Positions 1-11,584 of a stretch of DNA of 64,000 nucleotides are shown piece by piece (the stretch's first letter is position 1; every line of letters begins with the position of its first letter). The DNA is from Cephalopachus bancanus. Its lineage: Eukaryota > Chordata > Mammalia > Primates > Tarsiidae. Location: positions 12,547,501 through 12,611,500 of the forward strand of contig JAPVLO010000001.1 in NCBI GenBank assembly GCA_027257055.1, written 5' to 3'. The notes under the pieces are model-generated. The model searched no databases. It was not told the DNA's origin and saw only the letters and a program-made list of their open reading frames with translations. Position numbers and translations under genes: made by a program.

Positions 1-1090
1 TACAAGTATTAATCACCCTTTTTTTTACTTTTACAAGTTGTCCTTATTGTTCTAATGCAATTTTACTGTACTTTGCTGGTGGCCTGGATTATATAAAAAT
101 GAATTAAAACCTATCTTATATTTCACCAGAAACAAAGCAGGGAATGAGTAAGTGACTCAACAAATACACATTGTTAAGTTCATGTGGAAGAAATGTTTGC
201 TGATTCATTTAGGGATAAATAAAAGCCAAAAATTATTAGATCTCATATTCTTTAGAACTAATTTAAAGAACTTAATTTTGAAAAATATAAAAATTAACAT
301 ATAATATAATTTAGGATTGTCTGTCATGAAAAATAACAATGCTGTATTTCTTCACATTATAGCAAACTATGGCAGAAGGGAGTGTGTCTTCAGTCCACCA
401 GAAATTCCTTAGCATCACATAGATTTTCAACAGTGTTTGTACCTTGGCATTATGCGGGAATTCTAAAAATATCTAATCTCTCACATGCCCAGTGACACTG
501 GCTTCATTTATCCTGGAAAGTAGTTTTATCGTTAGCATTTTTCATGGCTTCTCAGGTGATTCTAATTTATAACCAGGTTGAGAAAAACTGCATAAAAGAT
601 AAATATGTGTTTATGAATAGCTCATGAGATCTAGAATGCAAATAATCACATTGTATAGTCAGTCAGCAGAACAGAAAATAACTTAATGTGCTAGGAGGCA
701 GTTTGCAGAAGAATGTAGATTTCTCCCCAGCTTTGGGAATAGATACAAAGAGAGATTTGCAGATAAGCTTTTCTTTCTCTGAAGTGTTTTGATTGTGAAC
801 TGTCTCCATTTTACCCAGATCATTACATGGCTTACATGATATTTTCAAGGAACCATGCCTCAATCGTCCCTAGATCCTAGGTGTAATTATAAGCAATCCT
901 AGATTGGGAACATCCTACCAACAGTCTTCTGCACATAAATATCCCTTCCTGGCCGATATCATAGGTCTGTTTTTCAGGAGGTCCACTTATGGATATGTTT
1001 GCATCCGCCAGTAGAAGACAGACCTTTTCCAGAAACAAACCAGGTCAAGTCATGGTTTATAAACCTAGGAAAGCATTTCTGTGTATTTAT
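1..1090. other. No gene or recognised repeat
   Basis: AT-rich intronic sequence with many stops in all frames. I see no exon, RNA gene or repeat that I can name. Confidence 0.6.
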
Positions 1091-1093
1091 GTG

Positions 1094-1159
1094 TGAGAGA
1101 GAGAAAGGAGAAGAAGGTAGAGAAAAGGGAAGGGAGAGAAGGGAAGGGTAGGAGATGCG

Positions 1160-1160
<1 letters not shown>
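1094..1160 (+). repeat. Purine-rich (GA/GGAA) tract
   Basis: About 65 bases made almost only of G and A (runs such as GAGAGAGAGAAAGG and AAGGGAAGGG), directly before an alternating TG/CG array. Homopurine tracts of this kind can form triplex (H-DNA). Confidence 0.85.
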
Positions 1161-1162
<2 letters not shown>

Positions 1163-1214
<52 letters not shown>

Positions 1215-1335
1215 CGTGTGTGTGTGTGCACACTCGCGCGCACGTGTGTGTATATGAATATATATACTATATATACATACATATATACTTATATAAACAT
1301 ATATGCATGTATATACACACATATGCACACATATA
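1163..1335. repeat. Compound (TG)n-(CG)n-(TG)n-(TA)n microsatellite
   Basis: A (TG) run to about 1206, then a CG-rich alternating segment (CGCGCGCGCG at 1207-1216), more TG and CA, a second CGCGCGC run near 1234, then TA-rich alternating sequence to about 1335. The whole stretch is near-continuous alternating purine-pyrimidine, the pattern favouring Z-DNA. Confidence 0.9.
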
Positions 1336-1502
1336 TGACTTTTAATGAGCATATATGGGGAGGCATAGAAAACCAGAATTTTCTTTTGGAGGGCAGACAC
1401 CTAAAACTTCCTCCTTTGGGTAAGTGTCTTAGGCATCGGTGTACCAGTTAGCATATTTGGGAGAGGCAGCTTGCCTTAGTGAATTTTTTGGAGGATTCTT
1501 TC

Positions 1503-2167
1503 TTTTTTAATCATTAGATAATTTTTTAAAAAATTTTTTAAAGATGTGGGGTACAAGTCAGTACTGGGTATATAAGTAGTATAGGTACAGGTGAAGTTTG
1601 GGCCTTCCATTGGCCTTCGCTTCACCTGGATTAAGATCAGGCACCAATACTGACGTTATGTACCACCACCCACCCATCCCACCCCTCTGCCTGGCAGTGG
1701 CCTGCTACTGCCAATCCCTTTTTTTTTTTTTTTTTTTTATTTGGAGTCTCACTCTGTCACCCAGACTAGAGTGCAGTGGCCGCTCCCAGCTACCGCAGCC
1801 TCGACCTGCTGGGCTCCAGCAATCCTTCCCCCTCAGCCTTCCAAGTAGCTGGAATTATAGGCGTGTGCTACCACGCCCGGCTGATTTTTTGATTTATTGT
1901 AGAGATGAGGTCTCACCTGCCCAGGCAGGTCTCGAACCTGCGGGCTCAGCCAATCCACTCACCTCAGCCAATCCACTCACCTCAGCCTCCCAAAGGCGCA
2001 GGATTACAGGCTGAGCCACCGAGCCCAGCTACTGCCAATCGATAGGTATTCAGGGTCCGCTTATGAGTGAGAACATGTGCTACTCAGTTTTTTGTTTCTG
2101 TGATTGATCACTGAGTGTGATAGTCTCCAGATCCATCCAAGTTGCTGCGAAGTCCAGAAACTATGGA
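1503..2167 (-). mobile_element. 5'-truncated L1 3' end (antisense), itself interrupted by an Alu
   Basis: The left end is T-rich (the L1 tail), then 'gatgtggggtacaa' as in two other antisense L1 3' ends here (12240 and 42600). After the Alu it resumes with 'cagggtccgcttatgagtgagaac', typical antisense L1 3' UTR. A 9-bp target duplication GATTCTTTC flanks it. The insertion lies inside a mariner copy, so it is younger than that copy. Confidence 0.8.
1717..2027 (-). mobile_element. Alu (strepsirrhine type), antisense, inside an L1
   Basis: It begins with a T tract (1719-1739), then 'ggagtctcactctgtcacccaga' and ends 'ggctgagccaccgagccc'. A 13-bp target duplication GCTACTGCCAATC lies at 1704-1716 and 2028-2040. 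A short internal tandem repeat of 'cagccaatccactcacct' is present near 1947-1983. Confidence 0.93.
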
Positions 2168-2739
2168 GATTCTTTCAGAGTGTTTGTCCATTTCATGGTG
2201 GGTGATTTACGAGTGCACCTGCCCACACCACTCTGCGTGTTCAGCAGTTTTTGACCAAAAATAGCATGATCTCCATGCCTTACCTTCCCTATTTACCTGA
2301 TCTCGCCCCGAGCAATGTTTTTTGTTTGTTTGTTTCTGAATAAAAAAAGTCCTCAAAGGAAAATGTTTTGCTGATATAGAAGAGGTGAAACAAAAAACAG
2401 AAGCACTAAAAGTCGTCAAAATTGACGTGTTCAAAAATTGTTTTGAGCAGTGGCAAAAATATCTCCATAGATGTACTGCATCAAATGGAGAGTAATTGGA
2501 AGGTGACCGAAGTTTTAATATGTAAAACATGTAAGAATAAATGCAGGATTTTTTAATAAATAAATTCCAAGATTTTTTTGCCGCACCCCCCCCCAGACAT
2601 CTCTATTCTCCCAATCAGCAAACCAACAGTTGTTCTCTTGGTTTTTGAAATAAAGCCAGAAAGTCACCATTTCTCATGACCTTGACAGCTGCCCCCCTGT
2701 TTTAAACCACTCTCTCTCTCTTTCTTTTCCGGATACACC

Positions 2740-3400
2740 TTCCTCACTCCTCTCCCAGGTCCCATCCTTGCCCACCCTACATGGTTTCCCACACAAACTC
2801 AGGCCATGTCTTTCCCGTATCCAAAACACCCAACAACTTTCCTTCTCACTCAAGTAAACTCCAATGTCCTGCGTGTGGCCATAGCATGATTTATCCCCAT
2901 GTCCCAGCCCACAGTCATGATGACCTCATCTCCAGTTACTTTCCTCCTCTCTCTCTGTTCCGCCCACACTGGTCACTCTGTTCGCAGAATGTGGGACACC
3001 AAGGTTCTGCTCCATGTTCCCATTATAGTTTTTCCACCCAGCACATGCCTCCCTGATCCACATGGCTCACTGTTCTCTTGCTTGGGGTATCCGCTCAAAA
3101 ATTACCCAACAGAACAGTCTCCCCTGGCCGTCCCGACAGGAGTAGTAACACACCTCCAACACCTCATAAGCAGTTCTGTTTCCACCCTTTTATCTATTTT
3201 TCTTTCCTACCTTTTGCAGCACAATTGCCACCAGACAGATCATAGTTCACGAGACTGTTTAAGATGCCCTAGAATGTCAGCTCCATGAGAGACAAGACTT
3301 GGCCTATTTTCATAACTCTTCTATTTATGATGCCCAGGAGAGTACCTGGCACTTGGAGATGCTCAGCGGATTTGTTGAGTAGATAAGCTAATTAACTGAT
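2740..3400 (+). repeat. L2 LINE fragment, sense, 3' portion
   Basis: C-rich sequence with the typical L2 3' layout: 'cctccctgatccacatggctca', a later 'ctagaatgtcagctccatgaga', then 'ggagagtacctggcacttgga' and 'gatttgttgagtag'. It is diverged and non-coding. The assignment is from remembered consensus. Confidence 0.65.
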
Positions 3401-3589
3401 GTCAATGTGCAATTACTATCTGACAGTGTGAAAGATTTTGGGGGTGAAAAGATGCAAAACACAACATTTGGTGTTCATCGGAGGGAGACAGAAAAATGAA
3501 CCACTGATTACAGCCGACTGGAAGAGGGATAATCAGACGATAGTGAAGAAACAGTGAAGTCACTTGGTCGCCTTCGGGAATCAGCTGTG

Positions 3590-3835
3590 AAGCCTTTTCT
3601 CATCCTCCTGGGGTCAAACTTAATTACCCTTTTATCCAAGGTCTCATGACACACACTCTTTACTTCTCTGTGGATCTTGTCACAATGGATTATAATTAAG
3701 GGATTATATATCTTTTTATCTCCTCTAGACTGAAATTTTCAAAGACTGTGACTGTCTAAGACACTTTCATAGTCTTAGCACGTGATGCATAATAAATACA
3801 CGGTGCATAGGGAATGAATGAATGATTGGGCTCTA
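3590..3835 (+). repeat. L2 LINE 3' end fragment, sense
   Basis: A second L2-like tail: 'ctctagactgaaattttcaa', 'gactgtgactgtctaag', 'cataataaatacacggtgc' and a terminal 'gaatgaatgaatg' run. It is heavily diverged. Confidence 0.5.
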
Positions 3836-4545
3836 AGGATATAAGGCTCTCTTTAGACAATGAGAAGATAGTTCTTTCAGGTCCAGGTAACAGAGTATAA
3901 AGACTCAGAAATGGTGAAGTCAGGGAAAAAAAAGAGAGAAACGAGAAGATTAAAGTTATAAGGTGAATGGGAAAACACTGAATTAACTCTCAAGTCAAGC
4001 ATATTGCATTTTATGTGGTTATGCAAATGTTGTGAGACTAAGACCCAGGGGAGATGGAGGTTTTATAAGGCAACCTGGTGGTGTCTGAAGGAGGGAAGGC
4101 TCAGTGCCAGAGGCTCCTTTTCCTGGGGTTACCAAGTAAATAAAAACAAATGAAAAATTGTAGGTTTGCAAGAGAGACAAAATTACAGGGTTTCAAAATT
4201 CCTTAGGTACTGAGAAAGGCAATTTAGCCATCTAAAATGTTAAGAGTGAGGAGCTTTGCTATTCGCTCCACCTTTTGGACATCCCACGTGTGAACCCTGA
4301 TGGCTCATCAGCCCTGAAGCTCTAATTATATAAGATCAGTGTCTTTGAGGCCTCCACTTGTGTGAGGCATCGTGTGCAAGTTGTTGAGATTTTTCTCAGA
4401 GTTGTATTTGCTTAGTTCTTACTTTGAGTGTAGATTTCTGCAAGACATTTCTCTTTGAAGTGCCATAAGATCTTCTATGTTGGGGATTACAAACTCTAAC
4501 AGGACTAAAGATAGACATTTGAAAAACGTTTAAAATATTTTGGTC
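3836..4545. other. No gene seen
   Basis: Intronic sequence with no recognised exon or RNA gene and no repeat I can name. Confidence 0.5.
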
Positions 4546-4548
4546 ACG

Positions 4549-4800
4549 TAACTGGTTGCGGTGGCCCACTAGCATTTTGGGAGGCCGAGGCAGGATTTTT
4601 ACTTGAGCTCAGGAGTTTGAGACCAGCCTGGGTAATGTAGTAAGACCTCATCTCTACAAAAAATAAAATGAAAAAAAATTATCCAGGCATGATGGCATGT
4701 GCCTGTATGCTCAGCTACTGGGATTGCCTGAGCCCAGGAGTTTGAGGCTGAGGTGGGCTATGATTGTGCCACTGCACTCCAGCCTGGGCGACAGAGAAAG
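4549..4800 (+). mobile_element. Old Alu (AluJ-like), sense
   Basis: 'gggaggccgaggcagga', 'gtttgagaccagcctggg', 'cactgcactccagcctgggcg'. It resembles the shared primate AluJ type rather than the lemur type, and part of the left arm start is missing. Confidence 0.88.
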
Positions 4801-4861
4801 ATACATACATATAAACATTTTTACTTAACTTTTATCTCCTTTTTTAAACGTTTTCAATATA

Positions 4862-5030
4862 TCCTTCTGAATTCATCTATTTACCTACCATTCATTAAGT
4901 AATTTATGAGTTAACCATCTGGCAGGTATCAGGTACTCAGACAGAAGGGGAATAATGGGCAAAAAAAGTAATAATATCTGTACCCGAGGAATTTAGTCTT
5001 ATGAAGACAATATAGAAGAAACCACATGTT
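4862..5030 (-). repeat. Possible old L2/MIR-like fragment
   Basis: 'ttcattaagtaatttatgag' followed by 'tatcaggtactcagaca' resembles a very diverged antisense L2 3' end. It could equally be unique sequence. Confidence 0.3.
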
Positions 5031-5570
5031 AAACTCTTTGAAAAAAATTATGTTTATGGAGTGGAAAACAAACTTACATAGGCTCTGCTAAAATGCTGCT
5101 CAGGGTTTTATGCTATTACCTTTTATAAATAAGCAAATGAGAAGGAGCACCCAGTGGTAACTAAACCATCTTGAATGGAGTGTGACATGCAATCTCTTAT
5201 AATTCTGAGCTGTGTCTGACTCAGAGTATAGCCAGACTAAAGTTAAATACATTAGAAATAAGAAACATATACAACATCCAAAAGGGTATCTGATCGCAAC
5301 CCTGGCAAAGTAGGGACCAAAGGGAGGCCCAGACCTTACCTGTACGAAACCCACTTGCATACTCAACTCTGAATTGTACCCTACATCTTTAAGATAAAAT
5401 ATGTTTTAAAAAAGAAATAAGAAATAATTTTTCTTTTACTGAGTGAATTCTACTTTTTTAAGCAATGGGATTCATGTGACTGTTATCAATATTGAGCTCT
5501 AACATGTGTGAAAGTATACCCAGGATGTACTGTAAATGCCAAAAGCAGGTTAGAGAATCATGCATATGGA
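5031..5570. other. No gene seen
   Basis: Intronic. Contains an old-repeat-like passage (5160-5420) that I cannot assign. Confidence 0.5.
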
Positions 5571-5576
5571 ACAACC

Positions 5577-5628
5577 AGATAGATGATAGAGATGAATGGA
5601 TGGGTGGATGGATGGATAGATGAATGGA
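5577..5628 (+). repeat. Imperfect (ATGG)n microsatellite
   Basis: Runs of GATG/ATGG tetramers: 'gaatggatgggtggatgga' then 'tggatagatgaatgg'. Confidence 0.8.
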
Positions 5629-5629
5629 A

Positions 5630-6878
5630 TCGGGTCCAAAGCCAGGAAACATGGCAACAGCCATAGCTCCAAGAGTGCATGGCCACACCAGAGTATAGTG
5701 AGGCAATGGTTAAACAAGACATTTTTAACAGTGGCTCACCATGGGGATAGGGGATAAGGTCTAATTTTTTTGTTTTCTTGTACAAATTACTTGAACATTT
5801 AAAATAATAAGCATGTGTATTTCATATAATAAAAGAAAATAATCAAAAATTTGGAGTATGTTTTTATTCAAAATTTACTTTTGAATGTTTTAATAACTTT
5901 GCTACTCTCACAAGAAAATTTGGTTCTCTAAATTGAGCTTCTCTTTTTGCTTCAGTGTGTTTCTCTAAAATCTCAGGTGCTGTAAGAGGCAGAGATAATT
6001 AGCAACTAACTACAGTCATATCTTCAAAATCTAGTAAAAATATTGTATTTTGAAAAGAGCAGAGTATCAGGGCTGTAGAGAAAATGCCTAAAGAAATATC
6101 TTCTTTTAGAAAATATCTAGTTGTTAAAGAACAAAAATGGTTGGTGGAAATTGCTACACATGGTCCTGTCCACCCACACCCCAGAATCTGGGTATTGGCC
6201 ACGAGACTCCAAGACCCTTCTCTGGTTTCCCAGAAGAAAAAGGACAAAAGCTACAAGGGTAATCTCTAGCCAGGAAATCGCTCATGGCAGAAGACAATGT
6301 GGCTTCTTGCAGGGGCTGTTCCCAGGGAGTTTCTTGGAAGATGTATGGAGGAGGGCATCTTTGCATGTGTAGCAGGAGACAAGGGGCAAAAGATGGGGCA
6401 GAGGAAGAAATGATGATGCCAGTGAGGGAGGGTTGGACAATTCTGATGTCCGATGGTGAGCAACTGCTGGGTGCTGCCAAGCACCGGGAATAGAATGGCC
6501 GTTGACTGCCACAAAGAGACTCTTCACTTTTTCCTTAGGAAGAGATTTTTGATTCAAAAGCCCAACTGGACTTGGCTTTTTAAAATCCAGCATCTCGTGG
6601 GTCTGTGAGGACCATAGTATCTGTAACTGGAAAGTCCCAGTCTAGAATTTAAGATCTTTAGTAAAATATCCGGCTTAATCTTGGATGCAAAGCATAACCT
6701 TGATCTGTACCGTGGGATGGCTTGAGTGTATGATTAAGCAAGTAATAGGGCAACAGAGGAGTCCATTGTGATGATTCTTGGAATGCTACCAGACACTGAA
6801 GGCATTGTGTCTCCTATTTCTGAGTGAATACACTACATCGATCAGATTCAGTCGACGTTAAATCATAAAAAGCCCCAG
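5630..6878. other. No gene seen
   Basis: Apparently unique intronic DNA. Around 6060-6600 several overlapping open frames of 60-108 codons exist on both strands, but none has recognisable domains or supporting splice signals, so I do not call a gene. Confidence 0.5.
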
Positions 6879-6880
6879 TA

Positions 6881-7183
6881 GGCTGGGCACAGTGGCACAG
6901 CCTGCCATCCCAGCACTTTGGGAGGCTGAGGCGAGAGGATTGCCTGAACCTGGGGGTTCAAGACCAGCCTGGGGAACTTGGTGAGACCTCGTCTCTACAA
7001 TAAATCAAAAAAATCTAGCCAGGCGCGGTGGCGTGCACCTGTAGTTCCAGTTATTTGCAAGGCTGAGGTGGAAGGATCGCCGGGACCCAGCAGGTTGAGG
7101 CTGCGGTGGCCATGAGTATACCGCTGCACTCCAGCCTGGGCAGCAAGAGTGAGACTCCAACTAAAAAAAAAAAAAAAAAAAAA
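6881..7183 (+). mobile_element. Alu (strepsirrhine type), sense
   Basis: Starts GGCTGGGCACAGTGGC, has the 'ctctacaataaatcaaaaaa' linker and 'acccagcaggttgaggctgcg' right arm, and a poly(A) tail at 7163-7183. Imperfect target duplications 'agccccagta' (6871-6880) and 'aaccctagta' follow the tail. Confidence 0.93.
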
Positions 7184-7189
7184 ACCCTA

Positions 7190-8900
7190 GTAAAGTAATC
7201 CTGTCTCAACAGGATGAGGCAGATAACAAGTCATTTTCTACCGACTTCTTGTAGAACTTGTCTCCCTTCCAAGGAAACTTGCAATTATCCAGCTTTGAAA
7301 CTACCAGTAACATAAAAAAATAAAGAAAAGATTAAAAAAAAGAAAAAAATATATTTTCTAGGAGAAACTGGAATGTTTTACCAAGAAAGGATTTTGTTTA
7401 GTTATCGGCCTGAAACATACCCACTCAGAAAGCTTTTCTTTGAACAACTCTGGCCATTTGTATTACTCTGACTGTGCCAACTGAGTGTAAGCCCCCAATG
7501 GTTATTTCCATTCCTCCTCCATAATGTCCATGCTGCTTCTGGCTTTTGGGTGCTCTACTATGGCTCACTAGACTGCATCTCAGCGGTCTCTAACCACATC
7601 ACTCCCTTGGTTATAGGCTGTTTGCTTAGATAATATATATACATTTATATTCACTTGAAAGGACAACAGCATTATTGGGATGTTAAATTTTGTATATGTG
7701 CCTCAGTGGCTTATCTGAGTCTCTTCAGTAGTAAACTGTTTCATAATTAAAGTCAGTTTCCATTGGCTGCAAGCTATGGCTCTCTAGAATGCAAGTGAGA
7801 TAATAAATGTGCTTCAACTCAGTGTTCTGGGTATTTTGTCTATGGAAAGTGATCTGGAGTGTAGTATTTTACAGAGAGAAGACATGAAAAGCAAACATGG
7901 TGAGAAGTGCGTTCCAGATGGCACTAGAGTGTATATGACTTTTTAAGGTGATGCAGTAGCAGATGTGATTTTGCAGACCTGAGCTCAGGCTGTATTGATG
8001 TTGCAACCAAAGGATCAGATGGAAGTTCCAGAGTGATGTCAAAAGTAGGGAAATTGCAACACATTCAGACGAATTCTAATTTTGCTACTAATGTAAATCA
8101 ATCTCTTTTCCCTCGCCTCCCTTCCCTTCCTCTCCCTCTCCCTCACCTCTCTTTCTCTCTCTATCACAGTCTCTGTCTCTCAGTAGAGTGATATTCTTTG
8201 AACTACGGATAACCTATAAACATATGACAAGCAGAAGGACTACAGCTAATTTAAAATGAATTGTGCAAATCACATCATTTCCCCCCCCCTGCCCCCATAG
8301 CTACTGAAAAGCTCAGATTTTTTTTTCAATTTAGTAATAGAGCTACACCTGGTCCATGATATTAGCTCAGTTAACAACCCTGGATCAAACTAAATGCTTT
8401 CCCAGTAACTCTTTTTTGAGTCTCTTCTGCTACCATGGCTCTGTATCCAAAGCAGAGAAGTGAGGAGGAAGTTCGCTTTGTAAAATATGTAGATGCTGAG
8501 AAAAACTAATGTTAAAATAGATCCAGCCTTCATTTTTAAAAAATAGTGAAGGATAACTTTCATGTATGAACCATAGATGAAAGAATTTGGTGTGTGAACC
8601 AAATTTGGTGTGTGAACCATGAAACGTAATGTAGTATTTGTAATGACTTATTCTTTTAGAGATAGATTTCAGGGTTATTAATGACACACTCATTAGTCAA
8701 CCAGAAGAACTACAATACAGAAGAACATACACCTTATGCTAAGACAGAAGCACCCACCCCCCCCACACACGTTAAGTTATACTTGCCTTTGTCATTTGGT
8801 TTCTGTGATTTGTAGTCTTTTCAGAGAAATCAGTAATGCAAATTGTATAGAATTTGTACATAGAGATGTATTACCTTTGTTTAGCAACAATTAAAAATGA
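7190..8900. other. No gene seen; simple-sequence patches
   Basis: Intronic. Contains an A-rich patch (7311-7355), a pyrimidine-rich tract at 8103-8181 (CTCCCTCTCCCTC type), a C8 run at 8281-8288, and a perfect 18-bp tandem duplication at 8584-8601/8602-8619. Confidence 0.6.
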
Positions 8901-8906
8901 GTAGAA

Positions 8907-9167
8907 GGCTGGGCGTGGTGGCTCAAGGCTGCAATCCCAGCACTTTGGGGTTCGAGATCAGTCTGGGCAACATGGTGAGACCTGGTCTCTACAATAAATA
9001 ATAATTTAAAAAATTATCTGGGCATTGCGGCATGCTCCTATAGTCCTGGCTACTTGGAAGGCTGAAGCAAAAGGATCACCGGAGCCCAGCAGGTCGGGGG
9101 GAGGCCATGAGCATGCCACTGCACTCCAGTCTGGGTGACAGAGTGAGACTCTGACTCAAAAAAAAAA
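8907..9167 (+). mobile_element. Alu, sense, with internal deletion
   Basis: Starts GGCTGGGCGTGGTGGC. The left arm jumps from 'cagcactttgggg' to 'ttcgagatcagtctggg', so about 30 bases are missing. It has a lemur-type right arm and an A9 tail. Imperfect target duplications are 'atgagtagaag' (8897-8907) and 'attagtaaaag' after the tail. Confidence 0.9.
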
Positions 9168-9798
9168 TTAGTAAAAGAATGCATTGCGAGACAAGCTGAA
9201 AACTGCTTGATCCGGTGCTGAAGGTATTAGTCACATTCTAATCCTGTTGTCAATCCATAGACAACCTTGCAAGAAGGAGCTTTTCACCATATTCAGACTC
9301 TCTGAGTCTGTTTCAGGAGACAAGATGAAATATTTTGGTCCTGGATTGGGACTTTAGAATGCAATATTTCACCGTGGAGCCAATCTTGCTGATGGTGAGC
9401 CAGAGGGGTGGGTGAAGATGAGTGGGGCCTTGGGAAGGTAGGTATTTGAGGCTGTAATACAGGGTGAATAATCCAATGTTGCTAATGCCTCATCTGTTGA
9501 CGATGCTGAGTAGAGAGAAGGTTGTTGTCATGGTCCTCGAGTCTTGCATGAAAAGGGGTCGTGACCAGGTTGGGAGAAGAGGATATTCTGTAAGGAAGGT
9601 GTGAAACTCAGAAAGAAGCACATTCGGGTGAACGTGCAGTGATTCTACAAGAATCATCAACTGCCTCAGAAAATGTCCAAGCTTTTTCAGGGTCTTATGG
9701 AAAAATAATTTTACCTGCACTGGGGAAGGTTGTAGAAGATATGATGTTTTCAGGAAGACTGAACTACATGTAGGTTCTCTGGGCATTTCCAGATGAGG
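9168..9798. other. No gene seen
   Basis: Intronic, no recognised repeat. A 98-codon open frame on the minus strand (9490-9786) has no recognisable domain and I treat it as chance. Confidence 0.5.
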
Positions 9799-9810
9799 AG
9801 AGTGTGTTTA

Positions 9811-10150
9811 TTTATTGAGGAGAGTGGCTTTATTTATTTGTTTATTTATTTAGTCAGTCAGTTAGTTAGCTAGAGTGTTGCTCTTGTCGCCCAGGCTGGA
9901 GTGCAGTGGCACGCTCAAGACCACCGCAGCCTTGACCTGCTGGGCTTAGGCGATCCTTCCTCCTCAGCCTTCCAAGTAGCTGGAACCACGGATGCACGTC
10001 ACCATGCTCAGCTAGTTTTTGTGATTTGTTTTAGAGACGAGGTCTCACCAAGTTGCCCAGGCTGGTCTCGACCCCCTGATCTTAGGCGATCCTCTCGCCT
10101 CACCCTCTCAAAGTACTGATGGGATTACAGGCTGTGTCACTGTGCCCAGC
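9811..10150 (-). mobile_element. Alu, antisense, with TTTA-rich tail
   Basis: The tail has become a (TTTA/TTTG)n and CAGT-type run (9805-9872). The body then reads 'cgcccaggctggagtgcagtgg' and ends 'ctgtgtcactgtgcccagc'. Target duplication AGAGTGTRTTTA at 9799-9810 and 10151-10162. Confidence 0.9.
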
Positions 10151-10164
10151 AGAGTGTATTTAAA

Positions 10165-10335
10165 ATGGACTGCAGGATGAAACACTACCCACCGGGCACA
10201 ATATATACTTTTTCAAGTGCTGAATACACTAACATCCCAGACTATACCTCTGTGCATTGTATCCATGAAACACAATTGTACTTTTACCCCTCAATTCATA
10301 AAAATAAAATTTTTTTTAAAAAAGAGAAATAAAAT
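10165..10335 (+). mobile_element. L1 3' end fragment, sense
   Basis: Typical primate L1 3' tail: 'cgggcacaatatatac', 'tgtatccatgaaacacaatt', 'cttttacccctcaattcat', 'aaaaataaaat'. Older than the lemur-type L1 tails elsewhere in the window. Confidence 0.75.
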
Positions 10336-10339
10336 AGTC

Positions 10340-11580
10340 TGGGTTCCAGGGGTTTGGTGGAAGAAGAGTGATGTGTGCTCAAGTGGGAACTGGGAGGTGA
10401 GCTGATTAAAGGTGAACATGCGTTCACGTGGGGACTTGCACTTAGAATGATGCCATACTTGTCTGCATGTTTTCTTGTCACCAGCTTGAAATTTCTAATA
10501 ATTTCTAAATAAGAGGCCCTACGTTTTCATTTTGCATTGGGTCCCACAAATTATGTAGCTAGACCAAGACATTTTGAGAGGTAAACGACAGTGACAAGAG
10601 GAACTTTGGGACCTGGCTCCAGGTTGCAGGTGGAAACACCTGGTAGAGTCAGAATATTGAGGCATGATAAAGTGTGGACTCAGTCCCTTTCTTGGTACCC
10701 CAAAGTGTCACCAGAAATTGGTTGAAATGATAAAGAACAACCTGAATTTCCTGGCTTGAAGAAAATTTTTTCTGTAGAGAAATAGGTTTATTCCCTAACA
10801 ATAATATCCTATGATCATTGTAACAGGCACGTTCAACCATCACAATCTCTTCAGAAAGTGTAACTAGAAGGTATTTATTGTGCTGTCAAATTATTATTCA
10901 TAATCCTCTGAAATGTGACTCTTACATGATATAACCAGGGAGGGGCTCATATCACTTTCAACATTGTATCTAATTAACTCTTTCTGGTGAAAGACACTGA
11001 AAATCCAAACCTCGGGTATCTGAATATAAATGTGGATTCCTGAGGGGCAGGGTGAGGGTATACTGACAGTCACAGAAGGAGGAGGTCACATCTTTGCTGA
11101 CTATAAAGTGAGCTATCACACAGATAAAGAGAGTTGTAAAGAAATTACTTGCATATGAATTTCCTAAAACGAATTGGATCCAGGGCTCATATTCTAAAAC
11201 CAGATTATTGAACTTTTACACTCTTGTCCTTTTCGTCTCTGTCATTGTCCCCAGACCAGACGTGAAGGTACTGGAAATGGGGTTACAGTTCATGAATTAG
11301 GGTCCCCAGGGTAGTGACCCTTCTGTTATGACTGCATATCACCTGGAACGTCAAATATGGAACAACCTTAATTCAAGATCAAAGCAATTCCATCAAAATG
11401 AACATCTTTGCCATTGCCCCAACTGCTTACTGCATCCCAATAATGTCTGTTTAATAACACCTTCCTCCATACGAACTTCACTACATGATTTTGCATGATA
11501 GTTATTGCACACTCTTTAAACTACAAGAATTTTTGCCTGTAAGTGATAGGGGACCATATGAGTTTTCTTTTTTCTTAAGT
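10340..11580. other. No gene seen
   Basis: Intronic, apparently unique. No exon, RNA gene or repeat recognised. Confidence 0.5.
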
Positions 11581-11584
11581 TAAA

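Larger units (their letters stand above)
1355..2598 (+). mobile_element. Mariner-type internally deleted element, copy A, split by an L1
   Basis: The left part (1355-1493) has a GGGGAGGC-like terminal repeat after TA, then 'accagaattttcttttggagg' shared with the copy at 57357. The right part (2168-2598) carries the degenerate C-terminal end of a mariner transposase in + frames: KKVLKGK, then EEVKQKTEAL, then NCFEQWQK. It ends in a C-rich terminal repeat (2581-2594). The two parts are separated by an L1 insertion flanked by GATTCTTTC (1494-1502 and 2168-2176). With the insert removed the element is about 570 bp, like its four sister copies. It is non-coding because of frameshifts and stops. 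Confidence 0.75.

Noticed and set aside
974..1451. Open frames rich in His-Thr or Cys-Val over the TG/CA array
   Set aside because: They are translations of a dinucleotide repeat and not genes.
1598..2014. 138-codon + frame
   Set aside because: It runs through an L1 3' end and an antisense Alu. The protein text is typical Alu-derived translation.
6060..6600. Several overlapping open frames on both strands
   Set aside because: No domain, no splice pattern, and frames on all strands together suggest locally stop-poor composition.
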